A DNA stretch of 48,671 nt from Mnemiopsis leidyi (lineage: Eukaryota > Ctenophora > Tentaculata > Lobata > Bolinopsidae), in NCBI GenBank assembly GCA_000226015.1, contig JH153449.1:33807-82477 (forward strand), given 5' to 3'. The translations under genes were made by a program, and so were the position numbers. Position 1 is the first letter of the stretch. The number at the start of each line of letters is the position of its first letter. Under the pieces are notes generated by a model that worked only from the letters and a program-made list of their open reading frames with translations, did no database searches and was not told where the DNA came from. Below, one piece after another: positions 1 to 16,300 of this stretch.

Positions 1-236
1 CTAACTTTTCAGTTACCAAGGTAGTTACTTCCTTGTTTACCTGGTGGAGTGTTATGTAAGCAACCTGGACACTTACAATTGTAGCTGTAGTAACTTCAGT
101 AAGGTAGCATTAGCAATTAAAATTACGTTTTTTTATTTAGTATCAGTACCTCGCAGTCATGATAAAAAACAGAAGGTAAAAATTAAGTGAAAAGTAAGAA
201 TGAATGTCTCAGATTATATTTTATAATATAAATTAC

Positions 237-405
237 CCACATGGGCAGCTTGTTCTTCAAGAGTAGCTCCTTTTACAACCACATTGACATCAGCCTCAGG
301 GTTCTCCCTCAAGTCGATACTGCACACCCACCAGTCTTTGCTCTTGAAGTGGTTGACGAGAGTGCTGCCCAGCGCACCTTTACCTCCATACACAGCTACC
401 CTCAT
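237..405 (-). CDS. QDPR: Dihydropteridine reductase, first coding exon (partial gene)
   Basis: QDPR regenerates tetrahydrobiopterin from quinonoid dihydrobiopterin with NADH, in the cytosol. The exon starts at ATG 405-403 and reads [14 protein letters not shown], then [16 protein letters not shown]. This is the QDPR N-terminus: the family's VYGG(R/K)GALGS dinucleotide-binding loop of the Rossmann fold, then the WW-V-S-D strand, whose acidic residue contacts NAD ribose. It continues to EEQAAHV and ends at a GTAATT donor at 236-235, in phase 1. Downstream exons, with the Tyr-x3-Lys catalytic motif, lie to the left of the window. The start fits the family, whose N-terminal extension before VYGG is short and variable. 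RPL39 lies 338 bp upstream on the same strand. The identification is firm; only about 56 codons are present. Confidence 0.9.
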
Positions 406-742
406 GGCTACAGTGGAACAATTGGTAAGTCGCAGTTTGTTTAAAATAAAACAGTGTGAATAGTAGGTTTTTAGAAATTTTATTATAATTTCTGGATTTC
501 TGGCACTGTGTACATCTCTCAACTATTCGGTAGGGTGCAAGCGGCAAGTTGGAGGCAATAATGCATAGGGATGAAAGACAATGAAACACGTGTGTTTTAA
601 ACAATATCGATAAAACGGAACCCAGTTTGATCACATGACACGCTCACGCGTGATCCCATCACGTGAACACGCGATAAATAATTTGAGTTGAAAATGCGAC
701 CATCTGATCGAAGAGGATTCTTTGTCGGAGAGGGCGAGGAAC
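406..742. promoter_or_regulatory. Compact intergenic region between RPL39 stop and QDPR start
   Basis: This 337-bp gap must hold the RPL39 3' end and the QDPR promoter. Two E-box-like sites are visible: CACGTG at about 587 in an acacgtgtg context and CACGTG at about 660. There is also an imperfect cacgcgtgatc/gatcacatgac arrangement at 630-660. No TATA box is convincing. The role is inferred from position. Confidence 0.4.
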
Positions 743-1165
743 TTACAATCCGAGCTTTGTTCTTCTCCAGTGTCGCCTCTTGGCGTTGTATCTGTTGGAG
801 AAAGGAGTTTTAGTCAACCATATTTTGAATTTTTGTATTTTTATGTGCGATATTTATGTGCTATTTGGGAAGTAGATGATCTGATGCGTGGCCCTGGCAA
901 CTGTATATATTATGATTTAGCTCGACGTCGGCCATATGAATTAATTATTGACTAGTGTCAAATTGAATGTAACTCCGCAAATTTTAAAAACAGCTTAAGG
1001 AATGGATCGACTTAACGTCGAATTATAACGTCGAATCAAAACGTCGAATTATAAGTACCTGATTTTGTTATCAGTCCTGAGTCGGATCCACTGAGGGATG
1101 GGTCGGTTCTGCTTCTGGGCTTTAGCCAGCTTCTTCTTTATCATGAACCTTTTCAGAGAACCCAT
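743..1165 (-). CDS. RPL39: 60S ribosomal protein L39 (eL39), complete, two exons
   Basis: eL39 is a very small basic protein that lines the peptide exit tunnel of the large ribosomal subunit. Exon 1 (1165-1059) encodes 35 codons plus two bases, with [19 protein letters not shown], the family signature. It ends at AG|GTACTT. Exon 2 (791-743) follows a ctccaacag acceptor and reads [15 protein letters not shown] then TAA. The phase 2 junction makes an Arg codon. The assembled protein is 51 residues, the usual family length. The start MGSLKRF aligns with the common MSSHKTF start, so no earlier exon is needed for coding. A CCTTATAAAA box lies about 25 bp upstream of the ATG on this strand. The intron is 267 bp, and a 13-bp tandem repeat sits next to its donor. 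Confidence 0.96.
1014..1052. repeat. Three tandem copies of a 13-bp unit
   Basis: The unit AACGTCGAATTAT occurs at 1014, 1027 (last bases changed) and 1040. The array is in the RPL39 intron and ends 5 bp from the splice donor. Confidence 0.85.
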
Positions 1166-2987
1166 TGCTGTGCCTAATAAAGACGTTTTTATAAGGCCTT
1201 TTTATCAACATTTTAAAAATTTTAACGTTTAACTTGTTTCGCTAAATTCATGAAACTAGAATAATTCATTTTCCGAAGATGAATAAATTGAACGACTCCC
1301 CCGCTTTGAGGGGTCGAAATTTTAGAGACGAAGTTAAAAACCGTCGTAATTTTGAATTATTTAAAAAATCAATAACTTATTTTGTCTAACTTCTTTTCTT
1401 AGTGTAATAAATTAGAAGAAACTGAGTACGTCATGAAAATAAAATCGGGCACTGGTAACTTTTGGATCGACTCTTATTGCAGCTGGAATAAAAGTTTGTA
1501 GTTCTATTGCAATTTCACAGTCTTAGGATAACTTAGCCCAATGTCATTCCCATGGCGACATATATCAAGATAAGAGTTACAAACTATACTTAACTTGACG
1601 ATTTCAAGTTCTGCGAATGAACATTTGAGGGTCAGGAACGAATAAGAAACTTGCAGGAATCAGAAATAACGTCAAGCAAAGTACAATGGTGCTGTTTAAT
1701 TATCTTGTCATAACTTCATAATAATATCATAACGTAACAATAGAATATCTAAAAGAATAACTTAATTAACTTTCACAATAAACATGCACTAGTTAAGACC
1801 CAATCAGCACGTAAAGAGTATTTATGTTTACGGATAGAATACAGTGGTGTAAATATTCAGACTTGTGCGATTATAGACAACAGACATAACACAGGTGGGA
1901 GGAACCAAATATCCCTGTATCACGTGACTAGGACTGTGTTACATTTCTATTGGCTGAGCTTGGTCCACAGCCATGGACTACATTCTTGCGATTTATTAAT
2001 GTTATTTCAGGTAATATTCAACAAAAATGCTTAACACGTGATACAAAAGAATTGACTCCCATCCGCCCGTATAAAGGCTGTCGTATCAGTACCAATAACC
2101 TGTTATAAAATATTTCTAAATAATTTAGATACTTGAATTTTGGCTAATAAGTTATATCATATATCATGATTCATGACAAATAAAATTGGAGATTTTTGAG
2201 TCATCAAAAACGATCATCATCATGCTCTAAATTAAAATCTTTCTGAAAGGTAAAAAAGCATATTTTTAACTTGGCCGAAGCGTTGGCTTTTGACAGGATA
2301 TGATTCCATTTAAATGTTTATGGTCATTGAATAAATTATTTCAGATTTAAAAAACTTGTCTGGAGGTCAATTAACAGGTCCTTTTTAAAACTGAAACGGT
2401 CATAGTTAAAATGATTTTCAAAGGCTCGTACAATCAATTCCTTTCCCAATTCCTTTCCCAAGTACCTTGAACCTATCACAAAAACTTAACAAGCGATAAG
2501 ATCATAACTTTAAAAAACCTTCACTAAATGTGTCGGCATAAAAGACTTAAACAGTAAAAAATATTATCCCATTAAATCGATTCCCAACAGATAGAAAGAT
2601 AGTTTTAGAACTATACCTATCGCGATTCCAGCACTTAAGCATCTAATTTTTAGGACTTAATATTGGAAATTTCAGACTTCCGAGATCAGATAGGATCTAC
2701 AGAACTTAAGGAGTAATATAATAGCTAGTGTATAGCTAATAGTCAGAGTCTGCTTTTTCATGCATACGGCATGCCAGATTAAACTTTTATCGTATCTAGT
2801 ACCACAACATTTGTTCAAGATTATTTAATAAATTATCCCAAATGTCATTTGGTACATCAACAACAATAAATTACCTAAATACCCATGAAAAAATGTGAAC
2901 ATATAAGATAAAAATAGTCTACTCAAATAATATATGAAAATACGATGATAAAAATACCAATCATAAAACTTTACAAAAATAACTTAC
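1166..2987. other. AT-rich stretch with no supported gene
   Basis: The first 100 bp should hold the RPL39 promoter. A CACGTG motif lies at about 1922 and another at about 2035. A 14-bp direct duplication (caattcctttccca) lies near 2440. No long reading frame or recognised exon was seen on either strand. It could be intergenic, or intron of the small candidate gene to its right. Confidence 0.6.
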
Positions 2988-3599
2988 ACTCAAAACTTCT
3001 GTACAAAAGCATCAACGTACGGTCTGGTATGTGTCTTTAAATTAAAAATGCTAAATCAAACGAACATTCATCATTTCAGTGTTAGAAAAACCGGCCACTA
3101 ATCATGTAGGCAAGAAGCACATCAGCCCAAATAATAATGTTCACTTTCCCAGACATCAAGTATTCATTCTCATCCAGTGAGATCTCTTAATCCTTAGATG
3201 TTTTAAATTTCTAGAATGAACTAAATGGAATTATAGATCGCTCATTATGAATCACCCGTTTCAGATAAGTTAAATATACGTTTGTCCAACCTAGAAAAAA
3301 CATTTTAAATTTAAAGGCACGATTACTACAAATTCCCAACAATTTTCCAAAATGTATCCTCGCTAGATTCGCAGTAACATCGCACCAGTAAACTGACAGT
3401 ACGTCAAGAGCAAAGTTCATTAATGTAATAAATTTACAGTACAATTAGCTGCAAGTAATAAACTGATATGGCCACGTGGCCGATTTTGTGAGCGTCACAA
3501 AGTTTGGGAGAGGTACCGGAACTTGTGCGGCTAAGAGACACTGTTACCTGTACAAATATTGTTACCAGGCAGCAGCTCTGCCTCAACTTCGTGTTCCAT
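2988..3599 (-). CDS. Possible 5' coding exon(s) of an unknown minus-strand gene
   Basis: The best part is 3599-3548: ATG in an AAGTG-ATGG context, then MEHEVEAELLPGNNICT, ending in phase 1 at ACAG|GTAACA. A compatible 11-nt microexon may follow at 2998-2988, with acceptor ttttgtacag and donor GTAAGT, adding EVLS. Alternatively the second piece is terminal and reads through to a stop ten codons later, giving a 28-residue peptide. I recognise no family. Splice signals and phase agree, but the coding stretch is short, so chance is a real alternative. Confidence 0.3.
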
Positions 3600-4247
3600 C
3601 ACTTGCAGCTTTAGTAAAACCGTCTTTTAATTAAGTTCCTTCATTTGTCAAACAAATGATCACTTAAACTTCGTTTTACAATTTAGTAATTTTCATCATC
3701 TGAAGGAAAAGGCGCCAAAACCGGCTCGCCTTACATAGACTATTTTAAACCATACTGGCATGTATGCTCCATGTGTTATTAAGTTTTAAAACTATTTAAT
3801 AAGTTATTGATTGAAGCCCGCTGAAAGAACAGGGCGTTTTGATAAAAGCTAATAAAATAAGTTAGATAAAAACTACTTCTCTAAGAGCCACACTATAACA
3901 ATTTTAACTGAGTATGATAAATACGGAGCTGAGCGCAGCATTCCGTTTCTTCTCTTTTTCCCTTACTCAGTATCAGTAATTCTGAGTGGCTGATCATGAT
4001 TGCCATATTAATCTGTTGTTGATAGTTTGCGTTTTTCTTTATTTTCTACTGTCACTGGTATAGGTCGCGTTAGAAAGTGACATGAAGATAATTCTTCAGA
4101 TTTTTTTACTGCTCGCATAAACTGATAACTTCGCTCCTTTTTCATTGCATATAAAATGATCTCTAGCATTCTATCTTTAAGATATAAGACCCATACTTCG
4201 TATAAAAAATTGCTACTAAGATAGATTTATCCTAGTCCTGTTCATCT
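3600..4247. other. Region downstream of the zinc-finger gene, no gene seen
   Basis: This should include the 3' UTR of the zinc-finger gene, whose stop is at 4250-4248. On the minus strand an AATAAA-type signal (plus-strand tttatt) lies near 4037. That is a possible poly(A) signal about 210 bp after the stop. Nothing else is supported. Confidence 0.45.
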
Positions 4248-10225
<5,978 letters not shown>

Positions 10226-10398
10226 TTCGTGGCTTGCCTATAAAAATGACATTTGAAAGTTTGCCATGAAAATTTATATACAGGAATGATTGATTGGCTT
10301 GACATAATATTACAGAAACATGGCTGAGCAGGGTTGCTCAAGAAGAGTGAAGGTAGGTAATGTTTGATCCGTAAGAGGCTCAAAGAGAGGGGAGAAAA
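10226..10398. promoter_or_regulatory. 5' flank of the zinc-finger gene coding start
   Basis: An acceptor-like tttttatag precedes gcaagccacgaa and the ATG, so this is probably the end of a 5' UTR intron. The transcription start was not located. The flank ends where the first SINE begins. Confidence 0.3.
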
Positions 10399-10650
10399 AT
10401 GGTGTATCTACCCCGACTTTCTATGCGGGAAATCAGGGGTTCGATTTCCATATCCGCCAATCCTAGAGGAGTGCACTTAAGGCATTTGCCTGTACTATCT
10501 TTATAGGTCGACTCAGCCAAATGACCAAGAAACCATGATTGGGGATTTAATGAGGAGGGTCGTCATGAAAAGATCTAGAATCTTCCAGGAGCCCATTCAT
10601 TATGACAGTAAAAGTCTGGGTAAAAGTGTAACAAATACAAAAACAAAACA
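10399..10650 (+). mobile_element. tRNA-headed SINE, copy A
   Basis: The element starts inside a truncated tRNA-like head (ggtgtatctaccccgac) and carries a B-box-like GGTTCGATTTCC at about 10440. It has the shared body: gccaatcctagaggagtgc, gactcagccaaatgacc, gatctagaatcttccagg and aaagtctggg. It ends in an A/C-rich tail, acaaatacaaaaac. It aligns end to end with the reverse complement of the copy at 43783-44046. Confidence 0.9.
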
Positions 10651-11120
10651 CGAAGCTTGATATAAACTGGATATTGTAACAACAACTGAAAACATATTAT
10701 ATATATATATATTTAGACTCAGCGGAAAATATGGACACAATATAATAATTGGTCCTTTTGATGTTCCTCGTTTGCATTACTCTCAGAACATAGGTAGTTT
10801 TTGGAGCAAACCAGGTATATTCTAATCAACATTTCCCTGAAGTATGAATTCAAAAACTGGCTCAATATCATGTGTAATATAATCCAAACATCCGAACAAG
10901 CATTTCACTTTAAAAAAGGTCCTGTCAGTTTTATCAACTTCCTCCCCAACAGATTCTTGGAAAATAGACTTGAAAATTGCATTAGGTGAATAACACCAAA
11001 TGTTGAACACTGCTTTTAGAGAAGGCTATTTTAGATGGTGTATCATTATGCATTCTCAAAGAGGCCACCCCTGCCAAAGTCGAACCATTAACACATATAG
11101 TAATCCTCAGTCTAACAACT
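10651..11120. other. Spacer between SINE copies, nothing recognised
   Basis: It contains a short (AT)n run near 10698-10712. Two overlapping 62-codon frames on opposite strands are not convincing. Confidence 0.5.
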
Positions 11121-11320
11121 GTATTTTGTATATGTGTTTCTTACACCTGTACTCAGGCTTTTACAGTTATACTGAAGGGGCTCCTGGAAGATTCTAGATC
11201 TTTTAACAAAGACCCTCCTCATTTGACCCTTAATTACGGTTTCCCGATCATTTGGCTGAGTTGACTGAAGAAGATTGCATAGGCAAATGCCCTTAGCGCA
11301 CTCTTCTAAAATTGGCGGAT
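11121..11320 (-). mobile_element. tRNA-headed SINE, copy B, head truncated
   Basis: It reads on the minus strand from about 11320 (ggcggat box) to a tail in plus-strand gtattttgtatatg at 11121. The body matches the other copies, but the tRNA-like A and B boxes are missing. Confidence 0.88.
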
Positions 11321-11771
11321 GTACCACGCATGTGTGGGGATAGAGATATAACCAGTGCTTCTCTTTGCGTTGTACCAAAATCAATTTTGATTAAAATAAT
11401 TAAAAATGAAGCAAAATTAATAAAAAGTTTGTCGTGGCTGTTGGAGAGAAACGCAGAAATCCAATTGCCCACAATTGGGAACAACTGAAAACTCAAAAAT
11501 GTTATTATTATAATTTTGATTTTACTTAAAAAGGTAGCAGAAATTCCATTGATACACCTCAAATGAAAAGCAGCCTTACTGTTTATGAGGAAATTTAACG
11601 GCACCCTCTTATTTATTAAGACAATCACGCTATTCAGATGACATGTAATTTCATCTAAACCTCTTCTTTCCGTTGATGAAACAATTGTCATTCATCATTC
11701 TATATGTATGTACATGGAATCATGAAAGAAAACTATCCCACCAACTTTAAGAACATGTTTCATTGTCTTTT
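11321..11771. other. Spacer between SINE copies B and C
   Basis: A 132-codon minus-strand open frame covers 11691-11293 but runs from plain AT-rich DNA into the SINE body and resembles no family. I see no gene here. Confidence 0.5.
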
Positions 11772-12001
11772 GATACACTTGTACCCAGGCTTTTACAGTT
11801 TGACTGAAGGGGCCCCTGGAAAATTCTAGATCTTTTAACGGAGACCCTCCTCATTTACCCCTCAATCACGGTTTCCAAGTCATTCGGCTGAATTGACCGA
11901 AGAATGTTACATAGGAAAATGCCTTTAGCACACTCCTCTAGGATTGGCGGATTTGGGATTAAGTGAAAAGTCGGGGTTGAAACTACTACACCACCATCCC
12001 G
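11772..12001 (-). mobile_element. tRNA-headed SINE, copy C
   Basis: It has an A-box-like TGGTGTAGTAGT at its minus-strand 5' end, near 11993. The B-box region is decayed and internally shortened. The full body and the gcctgggtacaagtg end are present. It ends 33 bp from the 210-bp tandem duplication. Confidence 0.88.
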
Positions 12002-12033
12002 TTAAATGGGTATCAGGGGGAGAAACAGTTACA

Positions 12034-12453
12034 ACTGCAATCTGAACGTTAACAGGCCTCACACACAGAATTTCATTGTATCGGTGCTTTAAGCTGGAAT
12101 AACTAATCCAGTGAAATGAGTACGCTACCAGAATATCGTGTTTCAACAAGGCTTATAAGAATAAACTTACTCCATGGTCATGCTCATCCAAATTATGTTT
12201 CAAACAGTTCGTTCACATTTCTTCAGTGCTTTAGAGTGTTTAGACTGCAATCTGAACGTTAAAAGGCCTCACACACAGAATTTCATTGTATCGGTGCTTT
12301 AAGCTGGAATAACTAATCCAGTGAAATGAGTACGCTACCAGAATATCGTGTTTCAACAAGGCTTATAAGAATAAACTTATTCCATGGTCATGCTCATCCA
12401 AATTATGTTACAAACAGTTCGTTCACATTTCTTTAGTGCTTTAAAGTGATTAG
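12034..12453. repeat. Tandem duplication of a 210-bp unit
   Basis: Unit 1 is 12034-12243 and unit 2 is 12244-12453. They differ at about six positions and share the junction motif actgcaatctgaacgtt. The pair abuts the stop codon at 12463-12461 of the unknown gene, so on that strand it would be its 3' UTR. Confidence 0.95.
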
Positions 12454-12460
12454 GCTAACA

Positions 12461-15161
12461 TTAATCTAGAATCTGGCTCGTGTACTCCATGAGCAGTACA
12501 CCAGCCGACAGCATGTACCATCCTGCAGTGTAAATTGCTTGCTTCAGAATCTGCATTATGAAAGTTAATAAATTTCTAGCCACGACCCCAGCCAATTGTA
12601 ATTTGTTTAGAATTTCAACTTTATTAAATGGCCTAATGCTCCTGACACTTAAGGGCACTACTCAGAGAGTAACAAATTAGATAAAATTGACCCTTTGTTT
12701 CATTAATCCTTCGTTTCATTAACCTTCGATAATATCATTATTGCTTTTAAGTGCATTCTTTCTCTTGTGGGGAAAAAAATTTCGTCAGAAGGATTATACC
12801 TATGCAATTAAATAGGCTTGGGGCAAGTCATCGTCAAATGCAAGCAATAAGCGTTCAGACAACAAAGTTTAGCGGGATTTTTTGGAGTAGCGATTGATAC
12901 CCAAGTCAATATCCAACACAGCAATTCTACTTTAGATGTTTGAATTATTGTGCCTTCCTGAATTTTTTAACTATGAATTTTTCACCTTCCAACACAAGGT
13001 TAAATTGAATATACAAAGGTTGAGCCGAGAAAGCGGACAAACTGATTTTAACTCAATATCCAAACGTCATTGCTTGTTGCTTACGTGCACCAAAGGGCCC
13101 ACCTTCATTTCCAAGTGATTATATGACTGAGTTGAATGAACTTTTAACGAAACGATTTCGTTCAACTTGAGCTGCAACAATTGGGTATTTGGTATCACCG
13201 CAACAATTGTTTGTCAGACGTTGCCTGACCTGCTGCCGCGAAGCGGCAGCCCCCGCGCGAATTTGAATTGAAAATGGGCCGCAACGCAAGGCAAACAATT
13301 GTCTGGACTACAAAAGAGTAATCCTCGAGAAAGCCTAGCTATAATGTCTCATCTCATTATCGGATTATCGGAATAAATTCCACTTTAAATAGGATTTATG
13401 CTTATAAAACCTCATAAGAAATTTAATTTTTCATGAGTTCCTTGTCAGACGTTGCCTGACCTGCTGCCGCGATGCGCGAAGCGCACGGCGCCGCAACGCA
13501 AGTGGCACGCGCAAGGCAATGAGTTCCCCTACCATAAATTTTTGATAAGCCTTTGCACTTTGTTTTGCCCAGAACTTGACGAGATTATATCCGTCTATCG
13601 TTCTAACGTGAGTCGAGTATCACCGGGACGCGACAACTTGCTTGCCTGTCACCAGGCGCTGCGCGGCTTTCTATACGTACTCAGGCAACTTGCTTGTTGC
13701 TTTTACCGGAGCCCTTTTGCGCGCGTCGTACGCGCCACTTGACGAGATGATATCCGTCTAACGTTCTAACGAAACGTTAGACGAGGAGGGGAGAAGAAAA
13801 TTGCGAGCCGCGCGCGGGTCGGGCAACACCTCGACAATTAACGGGCGATGCGCGTAGGTTATCAACCTACAACTCGACAATGGTTAGAGGTGCTGCAACA
13901 AGAGCCCTTGCGCGCCCCCTCGCGCGCGCCATCAGCGTAGCAGCCGCGCGCGTAGCGTGCGTCAGCACCTACAACCTAGTTAGATCGAGCAATGCCTACT
14001 GCATGTTTGCTGTTTCCGGAGATATTCCTTATAGGTATTTGTGTAATTATAATGGTTTGACTTCGTCCTACTCTCATTCGAAGCGAATAATATTCGAAAA
14101 TATAAAGGGCGCGCGCAGCGCGAGCGCAAGCCACAAGTTTATGTTGGCTTAGCAACAGTGGGGCTGAGCAACGTCTAGTAAGTTAAATTTAAGTTGCTGG
14201 TCGTCCCTGACTGCTGACACGGACAGGGAGGGTAATACCACTTTATTACTTCGCCAAGTGCTCGGTTTTAGTGCAACGTAGGGAGATCTAGATGTTATGT
14301 GTCAGGAGGACCTCTGTTCGGATTATTTGGACCAGAAAAACTGTACTGATTACACTTACAGCAAGGTTGGATTGCTTCGCACACGCCGGAGGCTGCCGCT
14401 TCGCGGCAGCAGGGCTAGGCAGCGTGTAGCAAGAATTAGACTTAGAGAGTTAGAGGTTACATGTCGACAGTGGCTAGGCAAATACTTTGTGTAAAGCATC
14501 CCTCCTCACCCTGAACCGGGCGCTATCAATAACTGCAGTGTGTGATGTCCACTTAGATAAACAGAGTGTTTCAGTGAGTGCAGCGTGTTAAGTGCAGTTG
14601 CACAGACACTTACTTTGTGAATCCGTGATGGATCCTGGATTGCGAAGACGGTCAAGGCGAAACATACGTGACACTGACATGTCATCACATCAACAGAAAG
14701 TTGCGTGAGGAGATATGTGAGAGAGAGGGGGGTGACTCAGACAGTCATACCAATGTCTTGGGTCAAGGACAGATTGATGGACAGGTGAGGATGAGGTACT
14801 GGTAGAAAGCTGGTGGCAGTGTGGTCAAAGTCCAACAAGCCGGTACAAGAATCACTTAAACTCTTCTTGCACTGAGGCGGTCCTCTGAATACGGATCTGA
14901 TCAGGTCGTGGAGTTCTCCTGGCTCTGCGACAATGTAGAATCGTGTGGAATGGGAAGACAATCTGTAAACAGTCACGAGTTCAGATACCTACATTTAAAA
15001 TTAATCAAACACTCTGTGATGGTGATCTGGATAAAGTAGCTATAGGATATTGCCTAAAAGGAGTTGAAAGTGTTAGTGGTTAGACTTCTCAACACTGAAC
15101 GCAGTTTTTCCTCCTCCAAAAGAGATCTATTGGTAAAAACCAAAATTCTTGAGATACGCAT
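12461..15161 (-). CDS. Unknown small protein, five predicted exons
   Basis: Predicted exons: 15161-15094, 14962-14751, 14673-14614, 14532-14486, 12550-12461, all in phase. The product is about 158 residues. The start MRISRILVFTN is followed by LLEEEKLRSV. The main exon reads STRFYIVAEPGELHDLIRSV, then a Pro/Ser-rich part (FLPVPHPHLSINLSLTQDI). The last exon, after a good ataatgcag acceptor, reads ILKQAIYTAGWYMLSAGVLL and ends MEYTSQILD-TAA. There are no clear membrane segments, unless the last helix counts, and no catalytic motif I know. The first exon is the weakest: its donor GT|GTTGAG is unusual. An alternative 26-nt exon at 15848-15823 also fits the phase. The four downstream exons support each other. 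The last intron (12551-14485) contains the GC-rich palindrome cluster. I do not recognise the family. Confidence 0.6.
12554..13209. other. Intron sequence of the unknown gene, 3' part
   Basis: Plain AT-rich DNA; nothing recognised. A short palindrome, aacgaaacgatttcgtt, lies near 13148. Confidence 0.5.
13210..13292 (+). repeat. GC-rich palindromic element, copy 1
   Basis: It begins ttgtcagacgttgcctgacc, then has a perfect hairpin GCTGCCGC-GAA-GCGGCAGC at 13232-13250. It ends ggccgcaacgcaaggcaaac. The composition contrasts sharply with the AT-rich surroundings. Confidence 0.85.
13442..13525 (+). repeat. GC-rich palindromic element, copy 2
   Basis: The first 30 bp equal copy 1. The central hairpin is replaced by another, tgcgc-gaa-gcgca at 13473-13485. 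The end, ccgcaacgcaag...gcaaggcaa, again matches copy 1. Confidence 0.85.
13526..14384. repeat. GC-rich, CpG-rich intronic block with short repeats
   Basis: A unit acttgacgagat(t/g)atatccgtct occurs near 13570 and 13738. A perfect 11-bp hairpin (cgtctaacgtt / aacgttagacg) lies at 13755-13783. Long alternating CG tracts occur around 13800-13960 and 14105-14130. A diverged relative of the copy 1 arm (gctgagcaacgtctagtaag) is at about 14163. The plus-strand open frames here look like by-products of GC content. Confidence 0.6.
14385..14431 (-). repeat. GC-rich palindromic element, inverted copy 3
   Basis: The hairpin GCTGCCGC-TTC-GCGGCAGC at 14392-14410 is the reverse complement of the copy 1 hairpin. 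It is followed by agggctaggcagcgtgtagcaag, a diverged reverse complement of the copy 1 left arm. Confidence 0.8.
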
Positions 15162-16285
15162 GCCCAGATGTAACTGATTGTAGGCACTATTTCGGGGAAT
15201 CGTATGTCTTTCTCAGTTGTTCAGGACGTTGTGGAAGTGCTATAAAATGCCCCCTCACTTCTCTTCTCAACGTTATCTTCGGCCCACCCATAACAACGCG
15301 TCTATAGTCTATAAGTATGCGTCTATTATAGTATTAGTGTTAGTATTCGCTTCGATTAAGGGGCGGACAAAGTCGTACATCTCTCACTATTTCGTCTTGT
15401 ATTTTTAGTGAAGCTTACTTAGAATTTATAATGAAGTTAAACGAACTACTGTATATTTCAACAAGTTCTCATAATATTTATTGACAAATTAATTTATCAA
15501 CCAAATCGGTATAAAAATAGAACAGAATATCAATCCTGAGATATCTGTGTGTCAATGTATTGAATACTGTCGGCTGGCGAGCTTTGACTACTCAAAATGA
15601 AAAGTCTGCAAAAATAACTGGACGTGATTTTGAAATTTGAGCACTCTGTTCAGTGACTGCTGCACCTTTTTGGTCTAAAAAAATCTACATCACTTTTGAT
15701 TTTGAGACACGAAATATCATCTCAAGCAAAAACAAACAACGAAAAACATATAATTTGTGAGTAATTAAATTCATGGTCGTTTAAAGTTTCCCGAAAAGTT
15801 TGTGACTACAAGTACAACATACTTCGCAGATGCTAGTGCATGCGAGTTCTAAATTTGAAGCTACAAAACAATAAGATTCTAACAGCCAATTCACTGTTAT
15901 GACCCAACAATGAATATGATAACGAATACCAGCAGCTACTAATGCGTTATTAATTGCACACTCAAAACATTCACTGGAGTTACAGGGCCTACAAAGTCAG
16001 CTAAAATTAGAGATCTTCTCTCCAAGTTTCGGTTTCACATCAGAACAATTTCATCTCTCTTATTTGGCAGAAGTTTCAGGAAAAAGTTCCAGTTCTCTGC
16101 CGTGTTTCTGTTCTGGCAACGACACCGAACGTCAAATAAATATCCTGGCTCCAGCACAACACAACTTTCACCGCAACTCTAAACTTCCAATGTCCTTTTC
16201 ATCTTACATGGATATTACACAGTCAATGTTCGACAAGCTGCTACGGTTCTGCTGAGTCTGCTACACGTGACTTCTCCACGTTGGG
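15162..16285. other. Region between the unknown gene's start and the anillin stop
   Basis: It should hold the 5' UTR and promoter of the unknown gene at 12461-15161. Only short open frames are present on either strand. No conserved exon is recognised. Confidence 0.4.
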
Positions 16286-16300
16286 CGTGACGTCACGTGC
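16286..16300. promoter_or_regulatory. CRE plus E-box palindrome, likely promoter of the downstream unknown gene
   Basis: CGTGACGTCACG at 16286-16297 is a perfect palindrome holding a full CRE (TGACGTCA) and overlapping a CACGTG. A second CACGTG lies at about 16264. It sits next to the anillin stop codon, so a promoter here would overlap the anillin 3' UTR. Confidence 0.45.

Noticed and set aside
10430-10470. Possible functional tRNA gene because of the B box
   Set aside because: The head is truncated and diverged, and it is followed by the SINE body. It is the 5' part of a SINE.
11293-11691. 132-codon minus-strand open frame
   Set aside because: It crosses from AT-rich DNA into a SINE and lacks any recognised motif.
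13452-14494. Plus-strand open frames in the GC-rich block
   Set aside because: Long frames are expected where GC is high. They run through the palindromic repeats and show no protein features.
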